Origin: Eurosta solidaginis
Taxonomy: Eukaryota > Arthropoda > Insecta > Diptera > Tephritidae
Direction: 5' to 3'
DNA: 64,000 nt
Assembly (NCBI RefSeq): GCF_040869045.1
Contig: NC_090319.1
Location: 179,402,645 to 179,466,644, forward strand
A program made the position numbers and the translations under genes. Below, piece after piece: positions 31,083-42,699 of this stretch. Under the pieces are notes generated by a model, which saw only the letters and a list, made by a program, of their open reading frames with translations, was not told the DNA's origin and ran no database searches. Numbering within the stretch: the first letter of the stretch is position 1; every line of letters starts with the position of its first letter.

Positions 31083-31900
31083 TAACTTCGATATCTAGGA
31101 AGGGCAACTTGTTGTTTTTTTTTTCTCTACTGTAAATTTTATTTTGGTACGTTGGTTATTTAGTGTCTGAAGTATTTCTTCCACGTTTTTAGTTTTAATT
31201 ATAGCGAATATATCATCTACACATTTGTTTATGTGTTTGATACATATGTCCTTTAATTTAAGCTCAGCAATGCTGTCGTCAATTATTTTGTCTAAGACTA
31301 TATCAGCTACAGTGGGCGATAGAGGATTCCCCATAGGCATGCAGAATTCGAGACAGGCTTGAAATTGTTTCTTCGATAATGTTGTGTGCATTTCTAGGTT
31401 ACCCCACTGTTTCATGATCGTATTTATCGCTAGATGAATTGGTATATTAGTAAAGAGGGATACCACGTCGAAAGATACTGGGATTTCATGTTGTTGTTGT
31501 TGTTGTTGTAGCGATTAGTTACTCCCCGAAGGCTTTGGGGAGTGTTATCGATGTGATGGTCCTTTGTCGGATACAGATCCGATACGCTCCGGTAACACAG
31601 CACCATTAAGGTGCTGGCCCGACCATCTCGGGAACGATTTATATGGCCACATTAAACCTTCAGGCCATCCCTCCCTCCCCACCCCCAAGTTCCATGAGGA
31701 GCTTGGGGTCGCCAGAGCCTCGTCTGTTAGTGAAACGGGATTCGCCGCTCGAAGGTGAGGTTGACAATTGGGTTGGAGAAGCTATATATTGCGCTACACA
31801 ACACCTTGAATCCCCCTAGGATTTCATCTTCGGCAATTGTGATATCATTTAAGTTGCGCTTCAGTTAAAATTAGTTTTCGATATTGGGACTATCCGAGAT
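31083..31900 (-). pseudogene. Penelope reverse transcriptase, split and deleted
   Basis: About 31865-31819 encodes RNLNDITIAEDEI. After the SINE-like insertion it resumes at 31489 with IPVSFDVVSLFTNIPIHLAI, then MPMGNPLSPTVADIVLDKIID and CVDDIFAI (Tyr of YVDD replaced by Cys). About 15 residues normally found between the ACLEFC and MPMGNPLSP blocks are absent, a small deletion. Further on, TNWYAKAVSSSRIINYHSNH lies at about 31000-31060. Confidence 0.85.
31490..31818 (-). mobile_element. SINE-like retroposon with (CAA)n tail
   Basis: 329 bp of GC-richer sequence, flanked by a 9-bp TSD GGATTTCAT (31481-31489 and 31819-31827). On the minus strand it ends in (CAA)n, the plus-strand TTG run at 31490-31510. 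It holds palindromes such as CTCCCCGAAGGCTTTGGGGAG. No pol III boxes are clear, so it may instead be a 3' fragment of a LINE. It splits the Penelope RT between NDITIAEDE and IPVSFD. Confidence 0.8.
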
Positions 31901-32306
31901 AATATGTTTCAGTGTTTTCCCTATGTATTTTGATAATTTGAAACATGGCACACTTACTGATGATTATATAGGTCTAAGTGGGATGTTATCTTTTTATACA
32001 AAGTTATGGGGCATGGGCGTGTTATCATCCGATTTCGCTCATTTTCAATACCAATCTATTCTGCGTCCAGATAATCTCGTGTACCAAATTTGGTGAGGAT
32101 ATCTCCATATTTACTCAAGTGTTAACGGACACACGGGCGGATGGGCGGACGGACGAACATGGCTCAATAAAATTTTTTTTTCGATACTGATGATTTTGAT
32201 ATAAGGAGGTCTATATGTATATCGATTCCTTTATACCTGTAAAACCAACCCTTATCCAATCAAAGTTATAATACACTGTGTACAAGTACAGCTGGGTATA
32301 AAAATT
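31901..32306 (-). repeat. HINE-like element, 5' part
   Basis: On the minus strand it starts TTTTTATACCCAGCTGTACTTG and runs through ATGTTCGTCCGTCCG-like microsatellite sequence and CACCAAATTTGGTAC. This is the same plan as 50016-50300 but a different subfamily. Confidence 0.6.
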
Positions 32307-32862
32307 CGAACTAAGAATAGGTAAGTATTATTGTTCAATAAAAATATGATCCTTGATCTACAAAGCTGGTTCCGAATCAGCTTATGTATTTCCCATGTCC
32401 CCACCGCTTCGCTTAAATTAGTTATTTGGGCATAGCCAGTGGCTCCGTGTTCAACTTGAGTAGAAAGCAAGCGTCCATCTCCATGTACTCCGTGGCCCTA
32501 TAAGATGTAGGCGCCACATTTTCATAATGTTAATTTTCCTCCCATGACCCCTGACCTGTAGAGGCATGCATTTCTGAGTAAACTACAGTTATTTATTGTT
32601 TTCATAAACAGTTTTGACAGCTGTTTGTCTAAATAATAGCAGTGCTGGAAAGTTCCGGTGGAATATCAGTTTAGGTACCTAACATTTGAACTCGCACCCA
32701 GCTTAATAACAATCGTCCCAAGGCTGAAACCAAAAATGTTGCTTCGTCAGAAGCTTTGTGCAAAATCATATCAAAAGTTTTAATTATCTATCATGATCTA
32801 AAATTAATATAATATATTTATAATTGTTTTTGTTTTATCGGCCTATTGATAAAGTATTCAAG
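32307..32862. other. Unclassified DNA
   Basis: No supported gene. A 72-codon minus-strand frame at 32252-32470 is not recognisable. Confidence 0.35.
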
Positions 32863-33097
32863 GTTCGAAACGAGCTCAAGGCCAGAATAATAATTTTTTG
32901 TAATGATTATTGTTTTTTTAATTTTTCTATAATTGAAAATTTTTATTTTGTTTTTGGAATAGTAAGTAGACATTTTTTCAGACAACCTGCCATAGCTGCG
33001 CAGATAGATCCATTTCGAAGGGTGTTAAGCCTTCATCATCAGTACGCTTTAGGCACGCTGCGCTAACCATTTAGCTATACATCGGTGGTATCTGAAT
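32863..33097 (-). repeat. tRNA-headed SINE-like repeat S, copy 1
   Basis: Reverse-complement partner of 34323-34567 (see there). The head at 33097-33060 reads GTATAGCTAAATGGTTAGCGC on the minus strand; the body ends in GAGCTCGTTTCGAACCTTGA. Confidence 0.6.
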
Positions 33098-33149
33098 ATT
33101 CCCTATTGCCAAAATGGCAACCATGTTCATTGTTCATACTCTTGTGTAA

Positions 33150-33800
33150 GAAAATTCGATCAGATTCAGATAAATCACTCCCTTTTAAAACACTTATTAA
33201 CACCTTTCGTTTGATACCCATATTGTACAAACGCATTCTAGAGTCAAACCTGGTCCATCTTTATGGCGATATCTCGAAAAGGCGTCCACCTATAGAACTA
33301 AGGCCCACTCCCTCTTAAATACTCATTAACTCCTTTCGTTTGATACCCATATCGCACAAGCAAATTCTAGAGTCACCCCTGCTCCACCTTTATGGCGATA
33401 TCTCGAACTAAGGCCGACGCCCTTTTAAAATACTCATTAACACCTTTCATTTGATACCCATATCGTACAAACAAATTCTAGAGTCACCCCTGGTCCACCT
33501 TTATGGCGATATCTCGAAAAGACGTCCACCTATAGAACTAAGCCCACGCCCTTTTAAAGTACTCATTATCACCTTTCATTTGATACCCATATCGTACAAA
33601 CAAATTCTAGAGTTAGCCCTGGCCCACATTTATGGCGATATCCCTAATTGGCGTCCACCCATAGAACTATGGCCTACTCCCGACTCCCGTTACCCTAGGT
33701 TCATTTTCCTACATGGTGTTTTCCTTTATTTTGTCTCCATAGTTCTCAGTTGAGTATGTAATGTTCGGTCACACCCGAACTTAGCCTTCCTTACTTTTTT
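33150..33800 (+). repeat. HINE-like 3' part with four ~130-bp satellite units
   Basis: Four units with the core TTTGATACCCATAT at 33213, 33341, 33451 and 33580. They are followed by CTCAGTTGAGTATGTAATG, the hairpin GTTCGG/CCGAAC region and TTAGCCTTCCTTACTT. The end matches 53547-53600. Confidence 0.75.
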
Positions 33801-33984
33801 TTATTTAACTTTGTGTTTAAGTTACTTTGAACTTTGTAATTTTAATATGTTTTATCAGTATTTTAATTTTCAATATTGATTTATTAATTTCCAAATATTT
33901 TCAATTATTATTAAACTTTATTCATTAAAATATAATATTTTCTTTTAAATAATTTTTATGTGGATATTAATATTAATAATAAAC

Positions 33985-34095
33985 AAGTAAGGGAGTCTAT
34001 GGGCGAGTGAAACCGAACATTACATACCCAGCTGTATACTTCAAATGCTGTTGTTGTTGGTTTTGTGTGCTTAATAGTGTTACAAGGCGCTACCA
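33985..34095 (-). repeat. HINE-like 3'-end fragment, inverted
   Basis: AACAAGTAAGGGAGTCTATGG...AACCGAACATTACATACCCAGCTGTATAC is the reverse complement of a HINE-like 3' terminus of the TACCCAGCTGTA subfamily. Confidence 0.5.
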
Positions 34096-34322
34096 ATTGG
34101 CGCTTAATTTCGAATAGAATAGAGGATACCTTCACAAAAAATAATATAAAATTATAAAAAAATTATTTAACGGCAATGAAGGCAGAGTTTACTAAAAAAA
34201 TTTAAAATGAAAAAAAAATTGTTTTTGTTTTTATCGGCCTATTGATAAATCATTCAGATGGCGCAACACTGAATAAATATAGTTGGTAAAAAGGAATAGA
34301 AGTAGCAAATTTGCCAGTCAAA

Positions 34323-34567
34323 CAAACCACCGCTGTATAGCTAAATGGTTAGCGCAGCATGCCTAAAGCGTACTGATGATAAAGGTTTAGCACCCTTCGA
34401 AATGGATCTATCTGCGCAGCTATGGCAGGTTGTCTGAAAAATTTTCTACTTACTATTCCAAAAACAAAATACAATTTTTCAAATTTAGAAAAATTAAAGA
34501 ATTACAATAATTATCATTAGAAAAAAATTATTGTTCTGGCCTTGAGCTCATTTCAAACCTTGAATTT
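34323..34567 (+). repeat. tRNA-headed SINE-like repeat S, copy 2
   Basis: Starts ACCACCGCTGTATAGCTAAA. TAGCTAAATGG fits the pol III A box, and GCTA-AATGGT-TAGC folds as a 4-bp D arm. The B box is weak (CCTTCGAAATGG). The body continues to GAGCTCATTTCAAACCTTGA. Copy 1 is inverted, 1.2 kb away. Confidence 0.6.
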
Positions 34568-34569
34568 AA

Positions 34570-34909
34570 AAGTAACATTTTTACCAAAAAATGCGTGCGT
34601 GTAGTTGTTCGCAACTGTGCGCGCAAATTGCTTTAGAGTGACGGATGTTGCGACACATACGCGCATACATAGCATTCGCTGCGTTATTTAACTTCGGGCG
34701 AAGGTTTATAGGCATGTATGGATGTACAGATGTATGTATTTTCATATCATATCAGCTTGCCATATGTATGTACATACATATTTATGCAACATAAATTGTT
34801 AAGAATGCATACATCTCTTGAAAAATACTATTTCGTTAAAAATATAGAACATATCCTTAAAATTCTTAAACAAAAGTTTTATTTTTTGGTATTTTTGCAT
34901 GTATCACTA
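34570..34909 (+). repeat. Shared flank upstream of Helitron-2
   Basis: 34570-34725 (AAAAAATGCGTGCGTGT...CATTCGCTGCGTTATTTAAC) matches 54413-54575 upstream of Helitron-3. 34725-34909 is extra sequence present only in this copy. Confidence 0.65.
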
Positions 34910-36379
34910 TCACTACATAATATAAAACAAAGTCGCTTTTTCTGTCTCTATGTCTCTTTGAATACTTAAACCTTGAAAACTACGCAACGGATTTTGATGC
35001 GCTTTTTTTTTAATAGATAGAGTGATTGAAGATTGTAGATTGTATAATAACATCCATCAAATAGTGGAGAAATAATGTTATTTTTGAAGTTTCTAATATG
35101 ATGTATATGTTAGTGTGTTATTTACACTATTTATAACTCAAGAACGGATGAATAGATTTAGCTGAAAATTGGTGGAGGGGTATCTTAGAACCAGGAGACA
35201 GACATAGGATACTTTTTATCCCGTTCTGGATAGGGTCTTGAGATCAAAACGTGGACGTGGGTAATCCTGGGATATGTTTATACAATATGGGTATCAAATG
35301 GAACTGTTTATAAGTACTTTGATACGGGGTATTTTTCGTACGCGTGGGTGACTAGGATCTCGAGATATAGGCGAACACGTGGACACGGGTACCCCTAGAA
35401 TGTGTTTATAGAATATGGATAACAAATGAAAGCTGTTGATGAGTGTTTTAGTACAGGGTAGTTTTCATAACTATTGGTGACTAGGGTCTCGAGATTGAGG
35501 CGAAAACGTGGACCCGGGTACCCCTAGAAGTTTTACACAATAAGGATAACAAATGAAAGCTGTTGATGAGTGCTTTAGTACAGGGTAATTTTCATACCTA
35601 TTTGTGACTAGGGTCTCGAGATATAGGCCAAAACGTGGATCAGGGTAACACTAGGATGTGTTTTTACATTATGGGTATCAAATTGAAGCTGCTGATGTGT
35701 GCTTTAGTACAGAGTAATTTATACCGCTGGGTGACTAGGATCTCGAGATATAGGCCAAAACGTGGATCCGGATACCCCTAGAATGTGTGTGTAGTATGGA
35801 TATAAAATGAAAGCTGTTGCTGAGAACTTTAAAGCAATTTTCATTGTGATATTCGATTTAGTCAACCTGGCAAAACTGACAAATATGCATGCGAAGCCGA
35901 AATAAAGACATGAATTAATAATACCCACATACCTATTTGCATACGTCCTATTCGATTTGCCTGAAATTTGGTATATAAATTTGCCTATATTAGTATTTAC
36001 GATCCTTTTTTCCGGGAAGTAGACCAGAGACGGGCTGGGAATGGGATTAGGACTAGGACTGGGACTGAGATTTGGAGTTGGACTGGGACTCGGAATGTGA
36101 CTGGAACAAAATACATACCACCCTATGGGACTGGCAATAAGGGATGAAGAAGAATTGGTAAAACTTGAGAGAAGAGAAAAGAGGAATGAGACGGAGACTG
36201 AGAAATAGATAGAGTGAGACGAAGATAAAGATAGATGAAGCGAAAAAGACGGAAGGAGTGAATAAAAGGATTAAGAAAAAGTGAAGAGGGGGGAGGGCAG
36301 AGTTAGACGGAAAAAGCTTATTAAAATGTATGCAGATAGACCAAATTTAGGTCAGAATAACGTCTGACGGGTCTGCTAG
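34910..36379 (+). mobile_element. Helitron-2, non-autonomous
   Basis: Starts TCACTACATAATATAAAACA (TC after A) with AAAGTCGCTTTTTCTGTCTC, and carries ACGGATTTTGATGCG, about five 128-bp units (35259-35890), a (GGGACT)n-like minisatellite (36045-36110), a purine-rich tract and the 3' hairpin. It ends CTAG (36376-36379) before T. No ORF of its own. It probably moved using a Helitron Rep in trans. Confidence 0.85.
35259..35890 (+). repeat. 128-bp tandem array in Helitron-2
   Basis: Units start at 35259, 35387, 35516, 35643 and about 35769. Each contains GGGTAMCCCTAGAATGTG, an ATATGGRTAWCAAAT core, GGTGACTAGGGTCTCGAGAT and AAAACGTGGA. The core is the reverse complement of the TTTGATACCCATAT satellite. 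Confidence 0.85.
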
Positions 36380-36380
36380 T
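36351..36380 (+). terminator. Helitron-2 3' hairpin and CTAG
   Basis: GTCAGA/TCTGAC arms (36351-36356 and 36363-36368), then GGGTCTG and CTAG, next base T. Confidence 0.9.
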
Positions 36381-36980
36381 TTATTTATAACAATTAATGG
36401 AAAATTACCCGAAAATGTTTAGCATTTCCAGATTTTATGCTCATTTTAGATAAAATACTTCTTATACTGAACAAAAAATAAATAAATTTGATCCAAAATT
36501 ATAACATTACATTTCTTACATTGTCTTTTATTCTAATTTATTTTATTTCTTATTTTATTATATATTCTTTTATTTCAACTCAGTTTATTATTATCTATAT
36601 GCAACTTAAGTGAATCGGAAAATTTCACGTTGTATAGTAAATGAAAAAAATCGTCCTAAAAATGTTTTTGGTTTTAGGTCAAACGGCAATCGGCATCATC
36701 GCGGTTTTTTCCCATTTCAAAGCTATATATAATATATTAATACGCTAACAAAATTTCCATAATATCAATTGCCAGGCTGTTTCGCATACTTAGCATGCGT
36801 AAAATCATATAAAAGTTATATTAATCCGTTCGTATGGATCAGCCGCAGTGCATAGGCCTATTTTTGTTACTATCCATTTATATAAAAGCTTAAATAGAAT
36901 TAATTTTTGGCCGGCCCATTTTTTGTGGCAAATTTCAGTTACACTTAAATACATAGGTCTTTATTTAACAGATTCTTTGT
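36380..36980 (+). repeat. Repeat X, unoccupied copy
   Basis: Matches the two sequences flanking the BEL element: 38628-38779 on one side and 55962-56165 on the other. It gives the pre-insertion sequence ...ACATTGTCTTTTATTCTAAT.... No coding capacity. Confidence 0.85.
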
Positions 36981-38556
36981 TTTTATACTCAGCTGAGCAG
37001 AGCTCATAGAGTATATTAACTTTGTTCACATAACGGTAATCCGTAACGGCATAAACTAATCGAGATAGATATAGACTTCTATATATCAAAATGATCTGGG
37101 CGAAAAAAGAAATTCATTTAGCCATGTCCGTCCGTCCGTCCGTCCGTAAACACGATAACTTGAGTAAATTTTGAGATATATTGATGAAATTTGGTATGTG
37201 GCTTCCATGGGCGCTCATCTCAGATCGCTATTTAAAATGAACGAAATCGGACTACAAACACGCCCACTTTTTCGATATCGAAAATTTCGAAAAACTGAAA
37301 AAGTGCGATAATTCATTACCAAAGATGGTTAAAGCGATGAAACTTTTAAAGTCGGTTGAACTTATGACGCAAAATAGAGAATTAGTAAAATTTTGGACAA
37401 TGGGCGTGGCACCGCCCACTTTTAAAAGAAGGTAATTTAAAAGTTTTGCAAGCTGTAGTTTGGCAGTCGTTGATAATATCATGATGAAATTTGGCAGGCA
37501 CGTTACCGCTATTACTATATGTATGTTAAATAAAAATTAGCAAAATCGGATAACGAACACGCCCACTTTTAAAAACAATTTTTTTTTAAGTCAAATTTTA
37601 ACAAAAAATTTAATACCTTTACAGTATATAAGTAAATTATGTCAACATTCAACTCCAGTAATGATATGGTGCAACAAAATACAAAAACAAAAGAAAATTT
37701 CATAATGGGCGTGGCTCCGCCCTTTTTCATTTAATTCGTCTAGAATACTTTTAATGCCATAAGTCGAACAAAAATTTACCAATCCTTGCAAAATTTGGTA
37801 GGTGCATAGATTCTATGACGATAACTGTTTTCTGTCAAAATGGGCAAAATCGGTTGAAGCAGCGCCAAGTTTTTATGCACAGTCGACCGTCTGTCCTTCC
37901 GCGCTGCCGTTAACAAGATAACTTGAGCAAAATTCGATATATCTTTACTAAGCTTAGTTCACTTACTTATCTGAATGCACTTTATCTTGGTATAAAAAAT
38001 CGCCGCAATCCGACTATGACCACACCCACTTTTTCTATATCGAAAATTACGAAAAATGAAAAAATGCCATAATTCCAAACCAAATACGAAAAAAGGGATG
38101 AAACATGGTAATTGGACCTACCATATTAATTAGAAGAAAATGAAAAAGTTCTGCAGGGCGAAATCAAAAGCCCTTGGAATCTTGGCAGGAATAATTTTCG
38201 TGATATTACATATATGTATAAATAAATTAACGGTACCCGACAGATGATGTTCTGGGTCACCCTTTTGGTCGATATCTCGAAAACGCCTTCACATATACAA
38301 CTAAGGGCCACTCCCTTTTAAAACCCCCATTAATTTCTTTAATTTGATATCCATATCGTACAAGCACATTCTAGAGTCACCCCTGGTCCACCTTTATGGC
38401 GATATCCCGAAATGGCGTCCACCTATAGATCTATGGCCCACTCCCTTTTAAAATACTCTTTAATACCTTCCTTTTGAAACCGATGTCATACAAACACATT
38501 CCAGCTCTCATCTGTGTATGTAATGTTCGGTTACACCCGAACTTAGCCTTCCTCCA
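36981..38556 (+). mobile_element. HINE-like element, copy 1
   Basis: Non-autonomous Helentron-type element. 5' subterminal repeat ATACTCAGCTGAG (36985-36997), (CCGT)n at 37127-37147, blocks with GGGCGTGGC(A/T)CCGCCC, about two ~130-bp satellite units (38343, 38475), a degenerate 3' subterminal repeat, the hairpin GTTCGG/CCGAAC (38525-38542) and the tail TTAGCCTTCCT. Collinear with 50016-53600 but with a short satellite. Confidence 0.75.
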
Positions 38557-38627
38557 ATTATTTTAATTGCTTTCAAAAAAAACATTAAATCACAAATAAT
38601 GAGTTAACTTTTGTTGAAACTAACTAA

Positions 38628-38779
38628 ATTTATTTCTAACAATTATTGGCAAATTTGCCCAAAAATGTTTTTGCATTTGCAGATTTAATCCTCATTTTAG
38701 ATAAAACACGTCTTACACTGAACAAACAAATAAATAAATTTGCTCCAAATATATAACATAAAATTTTTTATATTATCTT
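38628..38779 (+). repeat. Repeat X, copy 2, left of BEL
   Basis: TTTATTTCTAACAATTATTGG to TATTATCTT matches 36380-36530. It is broken by the BEL insertion and resumes at 55962. Confidence 0.85.
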
Positions 38780-39104
38780 TGGCTAAAGGAGCGTGGCAAC
38801 ACCGGCACACTGGCAGCTGCAACCCTGCCGCCCACTTAACACACCACACACTACCACTAACACGTTCACACACATAAATTGTCACACCACACCTATACAT
38901 TCATATATGAACATTTTTCACAATTTGTAAAATTTCGAAAGCTACGGTCGATTCGCGCCATCGCAGCTAAACAAATTCAAATAAACAATTTTGTACACCT
39001 TTATTAAAGTTGAAAATCCCTTCTTCTTTTTATTTATTTTCGCCAAGATTGTTCGAGGTGAGTGCAGTGGAGTGAACAGTGAGAAAAAGGCTAAAAGTTA
39101 TCTA
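38780..39104 (+). repeat. BEL 5' LTR
   Basis: 325 bp from TGGCTAAAGGAGCGTGGC to AAAAGTTATCTA. The 3' LTR (114 + 213 bp around the hAT) is collinear. Confidence 0.9.
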
Positions 39105-39120
39105 TGGTTCATCAAGCCGT
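39105..39120 (+). promoter_or_regulatory. BEL primer binding site (putative)
   Basis: TGGTTCATCAAGCCG directly follows the LTR and begins TGG as expected. I do not assign the tRNA. Confidence 0.5.
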
Positions 39121-40923
39121 AAAGAAAGGCACCTATGGACAGTGAGAACAAAAATAAAAAACAAGATTTATCAAAAAGAGACAATACAGTCCACACAAAA
39201 AAATAAATAACAAAAATATTATACAAAAGCCCAAGTGCAAAATAGTTACAAGTGCACTAACAAAAACAAAAAAAAATACATAAAATACATACATTGAAAA
39301 TAAAAAATTAATAAATCAAAAGACCGTGCGCGGTGCAAAATAATTACAAAAATAAAATATACGTGCAAAATCACATAAAATAAGACAAAAAAGAACGGGC
39401 GCGAAAAACTCAAAAACATATAAAACATATATATATACATACATACAGTGAAACTGGATACACATTAGGGCGAAAAAAACAAAAAAAAAAATTGTATTAA
39501 AAATCCGCAAAACACAATATTAAACGTTTAAAAAATTAAATTGAGGGGTAAATATAATTCCGGGCGTGTATTTATAACACAAGAAAAAAAATTAAAAAAA
39601 AAAAATTACACTATAACTTACTTAAAAAACTAATACCAACAACACATGTACTCTAACCCCTAATATATTGCGGTAAGTTGTATCCAAACAGTTATAGAAT
39701 TGCCTTAGTGGAAAAAATAAAAGAAAAAAGAAAAATTCTCAAAACGAAATAATATACACTAGAGGCTAATACTTTTTTTCTTGTGCTAGCACAATAGCAA
39801 ATCTAAAAGACCGCTATAATTGCAAGTATATACTTGCCAATATTGTCCCGCAATACCCCTTCGCTTTTCAAAAAAAGAGCTCGAAGCAGGATTGCTTAAC
39901 AAAAAAAAATATATATATACTTATATATAAGTATAAAAAATTAATTGCGGCAAAAAGTAGGATTTGCATTATATTATATATATATATATATATCACATAT
40001 TTCGATATTACATATACAAATATAAATTTATCGTCCCGTTGTTTGCACCCAAAAAGAACATAATATACATATTTTGATCAACCTTATATCTAAACATACG
40101 GTAAAATAAACTATTGAGCCCATATACAAATCATACAAATATAGATCCATAATAAGGACAAAACACCAAAAAAAAAACCCATCAACTGCTTATTTTTCTT
40201 GTTGCTAAGCGCAACTTAATCTTCATAAAACAAAAACAAATTAACATTCAAATTTTCACTTGCAAATTTATCCCGCAATACCCCCTCTGCTTGCGTCTCT
40301 TAACATATCCATAAGTCAAACAAAGGCAGGATTGTGTAAACTAAATAAGCATTAGGCACAAGAAAAAGGAAAAATAATAATCATTTCCAACGCACTTTAC
40401 CTACTTATTACTTACATACATATATATTACAAAGCATATTCAGGGCAAGATTTGTACAAACAAATAAACGTTTGGTCAGCGACAAAGCTGCAATATAAAA
40501 AACCCAAATCACCAGTTCCTTGCCTTTAAAGGAAAGAAAAACAAAACAAAATTATTATTTATCTATTGTTCTAGGCATACAAACAAACAAACACACTAAC
40601 TTGTGTATCCACCCCCGCAATAGCTTAATAGACAAACATACATATATATATATAAGTAAAGTAATAACCGGTCTTACTTGAAGCGCAACCCAACAAACTT
40701 TTTTAGCATAAAAGCATTAAGTTGATAAAACATAAACAAAAATCTGTTTGATTGCATATTTAGTAAGCTAGTTAATTACTTAAATTAATACCGCGTTAGA
40801 AACCACACTCGCGAGCAAAATAAAAGCATTATATACATATATATATATATACCTATATAAATTTATTGACAACAAAAAAAGAGGAAACCTATTAATACAT
40901 CTTTAAATTTATTTCGACAATAA
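39121..40923 (+). other. BEL A-rich leader with repeated CCCGCAATA modules
   Basis: 1.8 kb without a long ORF, strongly A-rich on the plus strand, with (TA)n runs at 39970-39992 and 40837-40857. CCCGCAATACCCC occurs at 39847 and 40272, with a shortened form at 40614; GCAGGATTG follows the first two. Long leaders occur in insect BEL elements. Confidence 0.6.
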
Positions 40924-42260
40924 ATGTTAACTGACCCTAAAACGCCTCTTTTAATTCCACCAAAAATGGGTGATGAAGAAAAACCCCAAGTTACCCTGCA
41001 GACGCTACACGCGCAAAACAGGGTTCAAAAGCCAAACAAGCCAAAGACTTTTCAGCTGCAAAGTTCATTGCAGAAAGTGACAAGTGTCATAAAATACTAC
41101 ACTAGATGCTCCTCATTACTTATAGAAGAAAACACGGAATCGGTTCTCGAGGTAAAATAAAAATCCCTTGAAAGATTTTGGACACGACTCCAATCTGCGT
41201 ATGACGCAATTATCGAAATCGACGATTCAGATTTACCTGACAATTTTAAAGACTCGGCGTATTCAAAGTATGAAAACTGCTTAGACCGATACGAAGAAAC
41301 AAAGGCTATGATCTCCGATCAACTTAAACTTCTAAAGCCTGTTACTGCACGTACTCCACCTCAACGGGCAGAGCTGCCCCAAACACAAATTAACGAAGCA
41401 AGTTCAGGCATATATCTTAAAGTGCCAGCATGTGATACAGAAGTATTTCATGGGGGTTATGAACAATGGCCGTCCTTCCGGGACATGTTTACAGCCGTAT
41501 ATATAAACCACCCAAAGTTATCACAAGCCCAAAAATACTATCATTTAAGAAATAAAACAAAAGGTAAAGCAGCGGCTATAGTAAAACAGTTCGCACTTAA
41601 TGACGACAATTTCAATCTAGCCTGGGAAGCGTTAAAGAGTAGATATGAAAATGAACGAGTGTTGGTTGATAAACAAATAACCACATTAATGAACTTGGCA
41701 AAAAATCAAAAAGAAACAAGTAAGGAATTTCTTAAACTACAAGCAACAGTTACAAACTGTTTATCGGTTCTAGCAACCCAAAATATTCTCACTGAAAACT
41801 GGGGCCCTATTCTGGTAAATATTTGTGCTGCCACACTACCAGAAAAATCATTAATTTTATGCGAGCAATCTCTCTCCTCCCGAAAAAAATGTCCAACGTG
41901 GCAACAAATGAAAGATTTCCTCACCACCCAGTTCGAAATCGCAGAACGGGTAATAAAGCAACAAAGCCGAAAAATATGCAACAAATGCAAACCAAAAGCT
42001 TTTTTAAACCCCAAGCCAATAATTATAATTCAAACAATAGAAACCAGTCGTTCACTTCAGAACAACGAAGATATGCGTCATGCGAACTGTGCAATGGAGG
42101 TCATGTAATAAGATCTTGCGATAAATTTAAAAACTTGTCAGTAAATGATAGAAATAATCTGGTTAGAACCAAAAAACTCTGTACGAACTGCGTATCTAGT
42201 ACTACAGAATTGTCCGAGCAAATACAGCTGTTCACATTGCCAAAGGAGACATAATTCGTT
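40924..42260 (+). pseudogene. BEL Gag
   Basis: ATG at 40924. A TAA at 41158 interrupts the frame, which reopens in the same frame to 42108: FHGGYEQWPSFRDMFTAVY, NKTKGKAAAIVKQF and NFNLAWEALKSRYENER form the DUF1759-type Gag core. Near 41980 the frame shifts (41823-42254 frame) for the zinc region CELCNGGHVIRSC and KKLCTNC, then shifts back near 42200 for CSHCQRRHNSLLH. It would form the particle and bind RNA. Confidence 0.88.
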
Positions 42261-42699
42261 GCTCCATAATAACAATTATAATAATAACCAAAATAGCTTT
42301 AACGCTAAAAGAACCACAGGACTAGCTGCAACTGCTACGTCTGAAAATCCCGAAACGGGAAATCCCGATAATGAAAGCAAAACCTTATTACCCACAGCAA
42401 TTGTTTCTATAGAACACCGAGGAGAATTGTTTGAATTAAGAACCCTTATAGATCAAGGATCACAGCGATCCTTCATAACCTCTAAGGTTCAAAGCAGGTT
42501 GAATCTGCCAACCAGACAAGCCAATTTCGAAATTTCAGATATGGGCGGAATAGTACAAAACTCAACTAAAGTCTGCCTCATTACCCTGGTTTCTCACAAC
42601 GCCGATCAAAGAATAAAAGCACACGCTATAGTTCTACCACGACTTACAAATATGCTTCCAAGCTATAACATCAGCATTGGCAAAAGTTTTCGCATCTAA
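42261..42699 (+). pseudogene. BEL aspartic protease
   Basis: In the 42145-42699 frame, IVSIEHRGELFELRTLIDQGSQRSFI has the DQGS active site typical of BEL/Pao retropepsins, followed by FEISDMGG. The frame then shifts into the RT. Confidence 0.8.

Larger units (their letters stand above)
30056..31900 (-). mobile_element. Penelope-like element, 5'-truncated
   Basis: Minus-strand Penelope-type retroelement: RT pieces (31900-31083), linker, GIY-YIG endonuclease (30669-30268), 3' non-coding DNA and a hammerhead-like motif (30137-30091). A SINE-like element (31490-31818) interrupts the RT. The N-terminal RT half and 5' end are missing. Confidence 0.88.
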
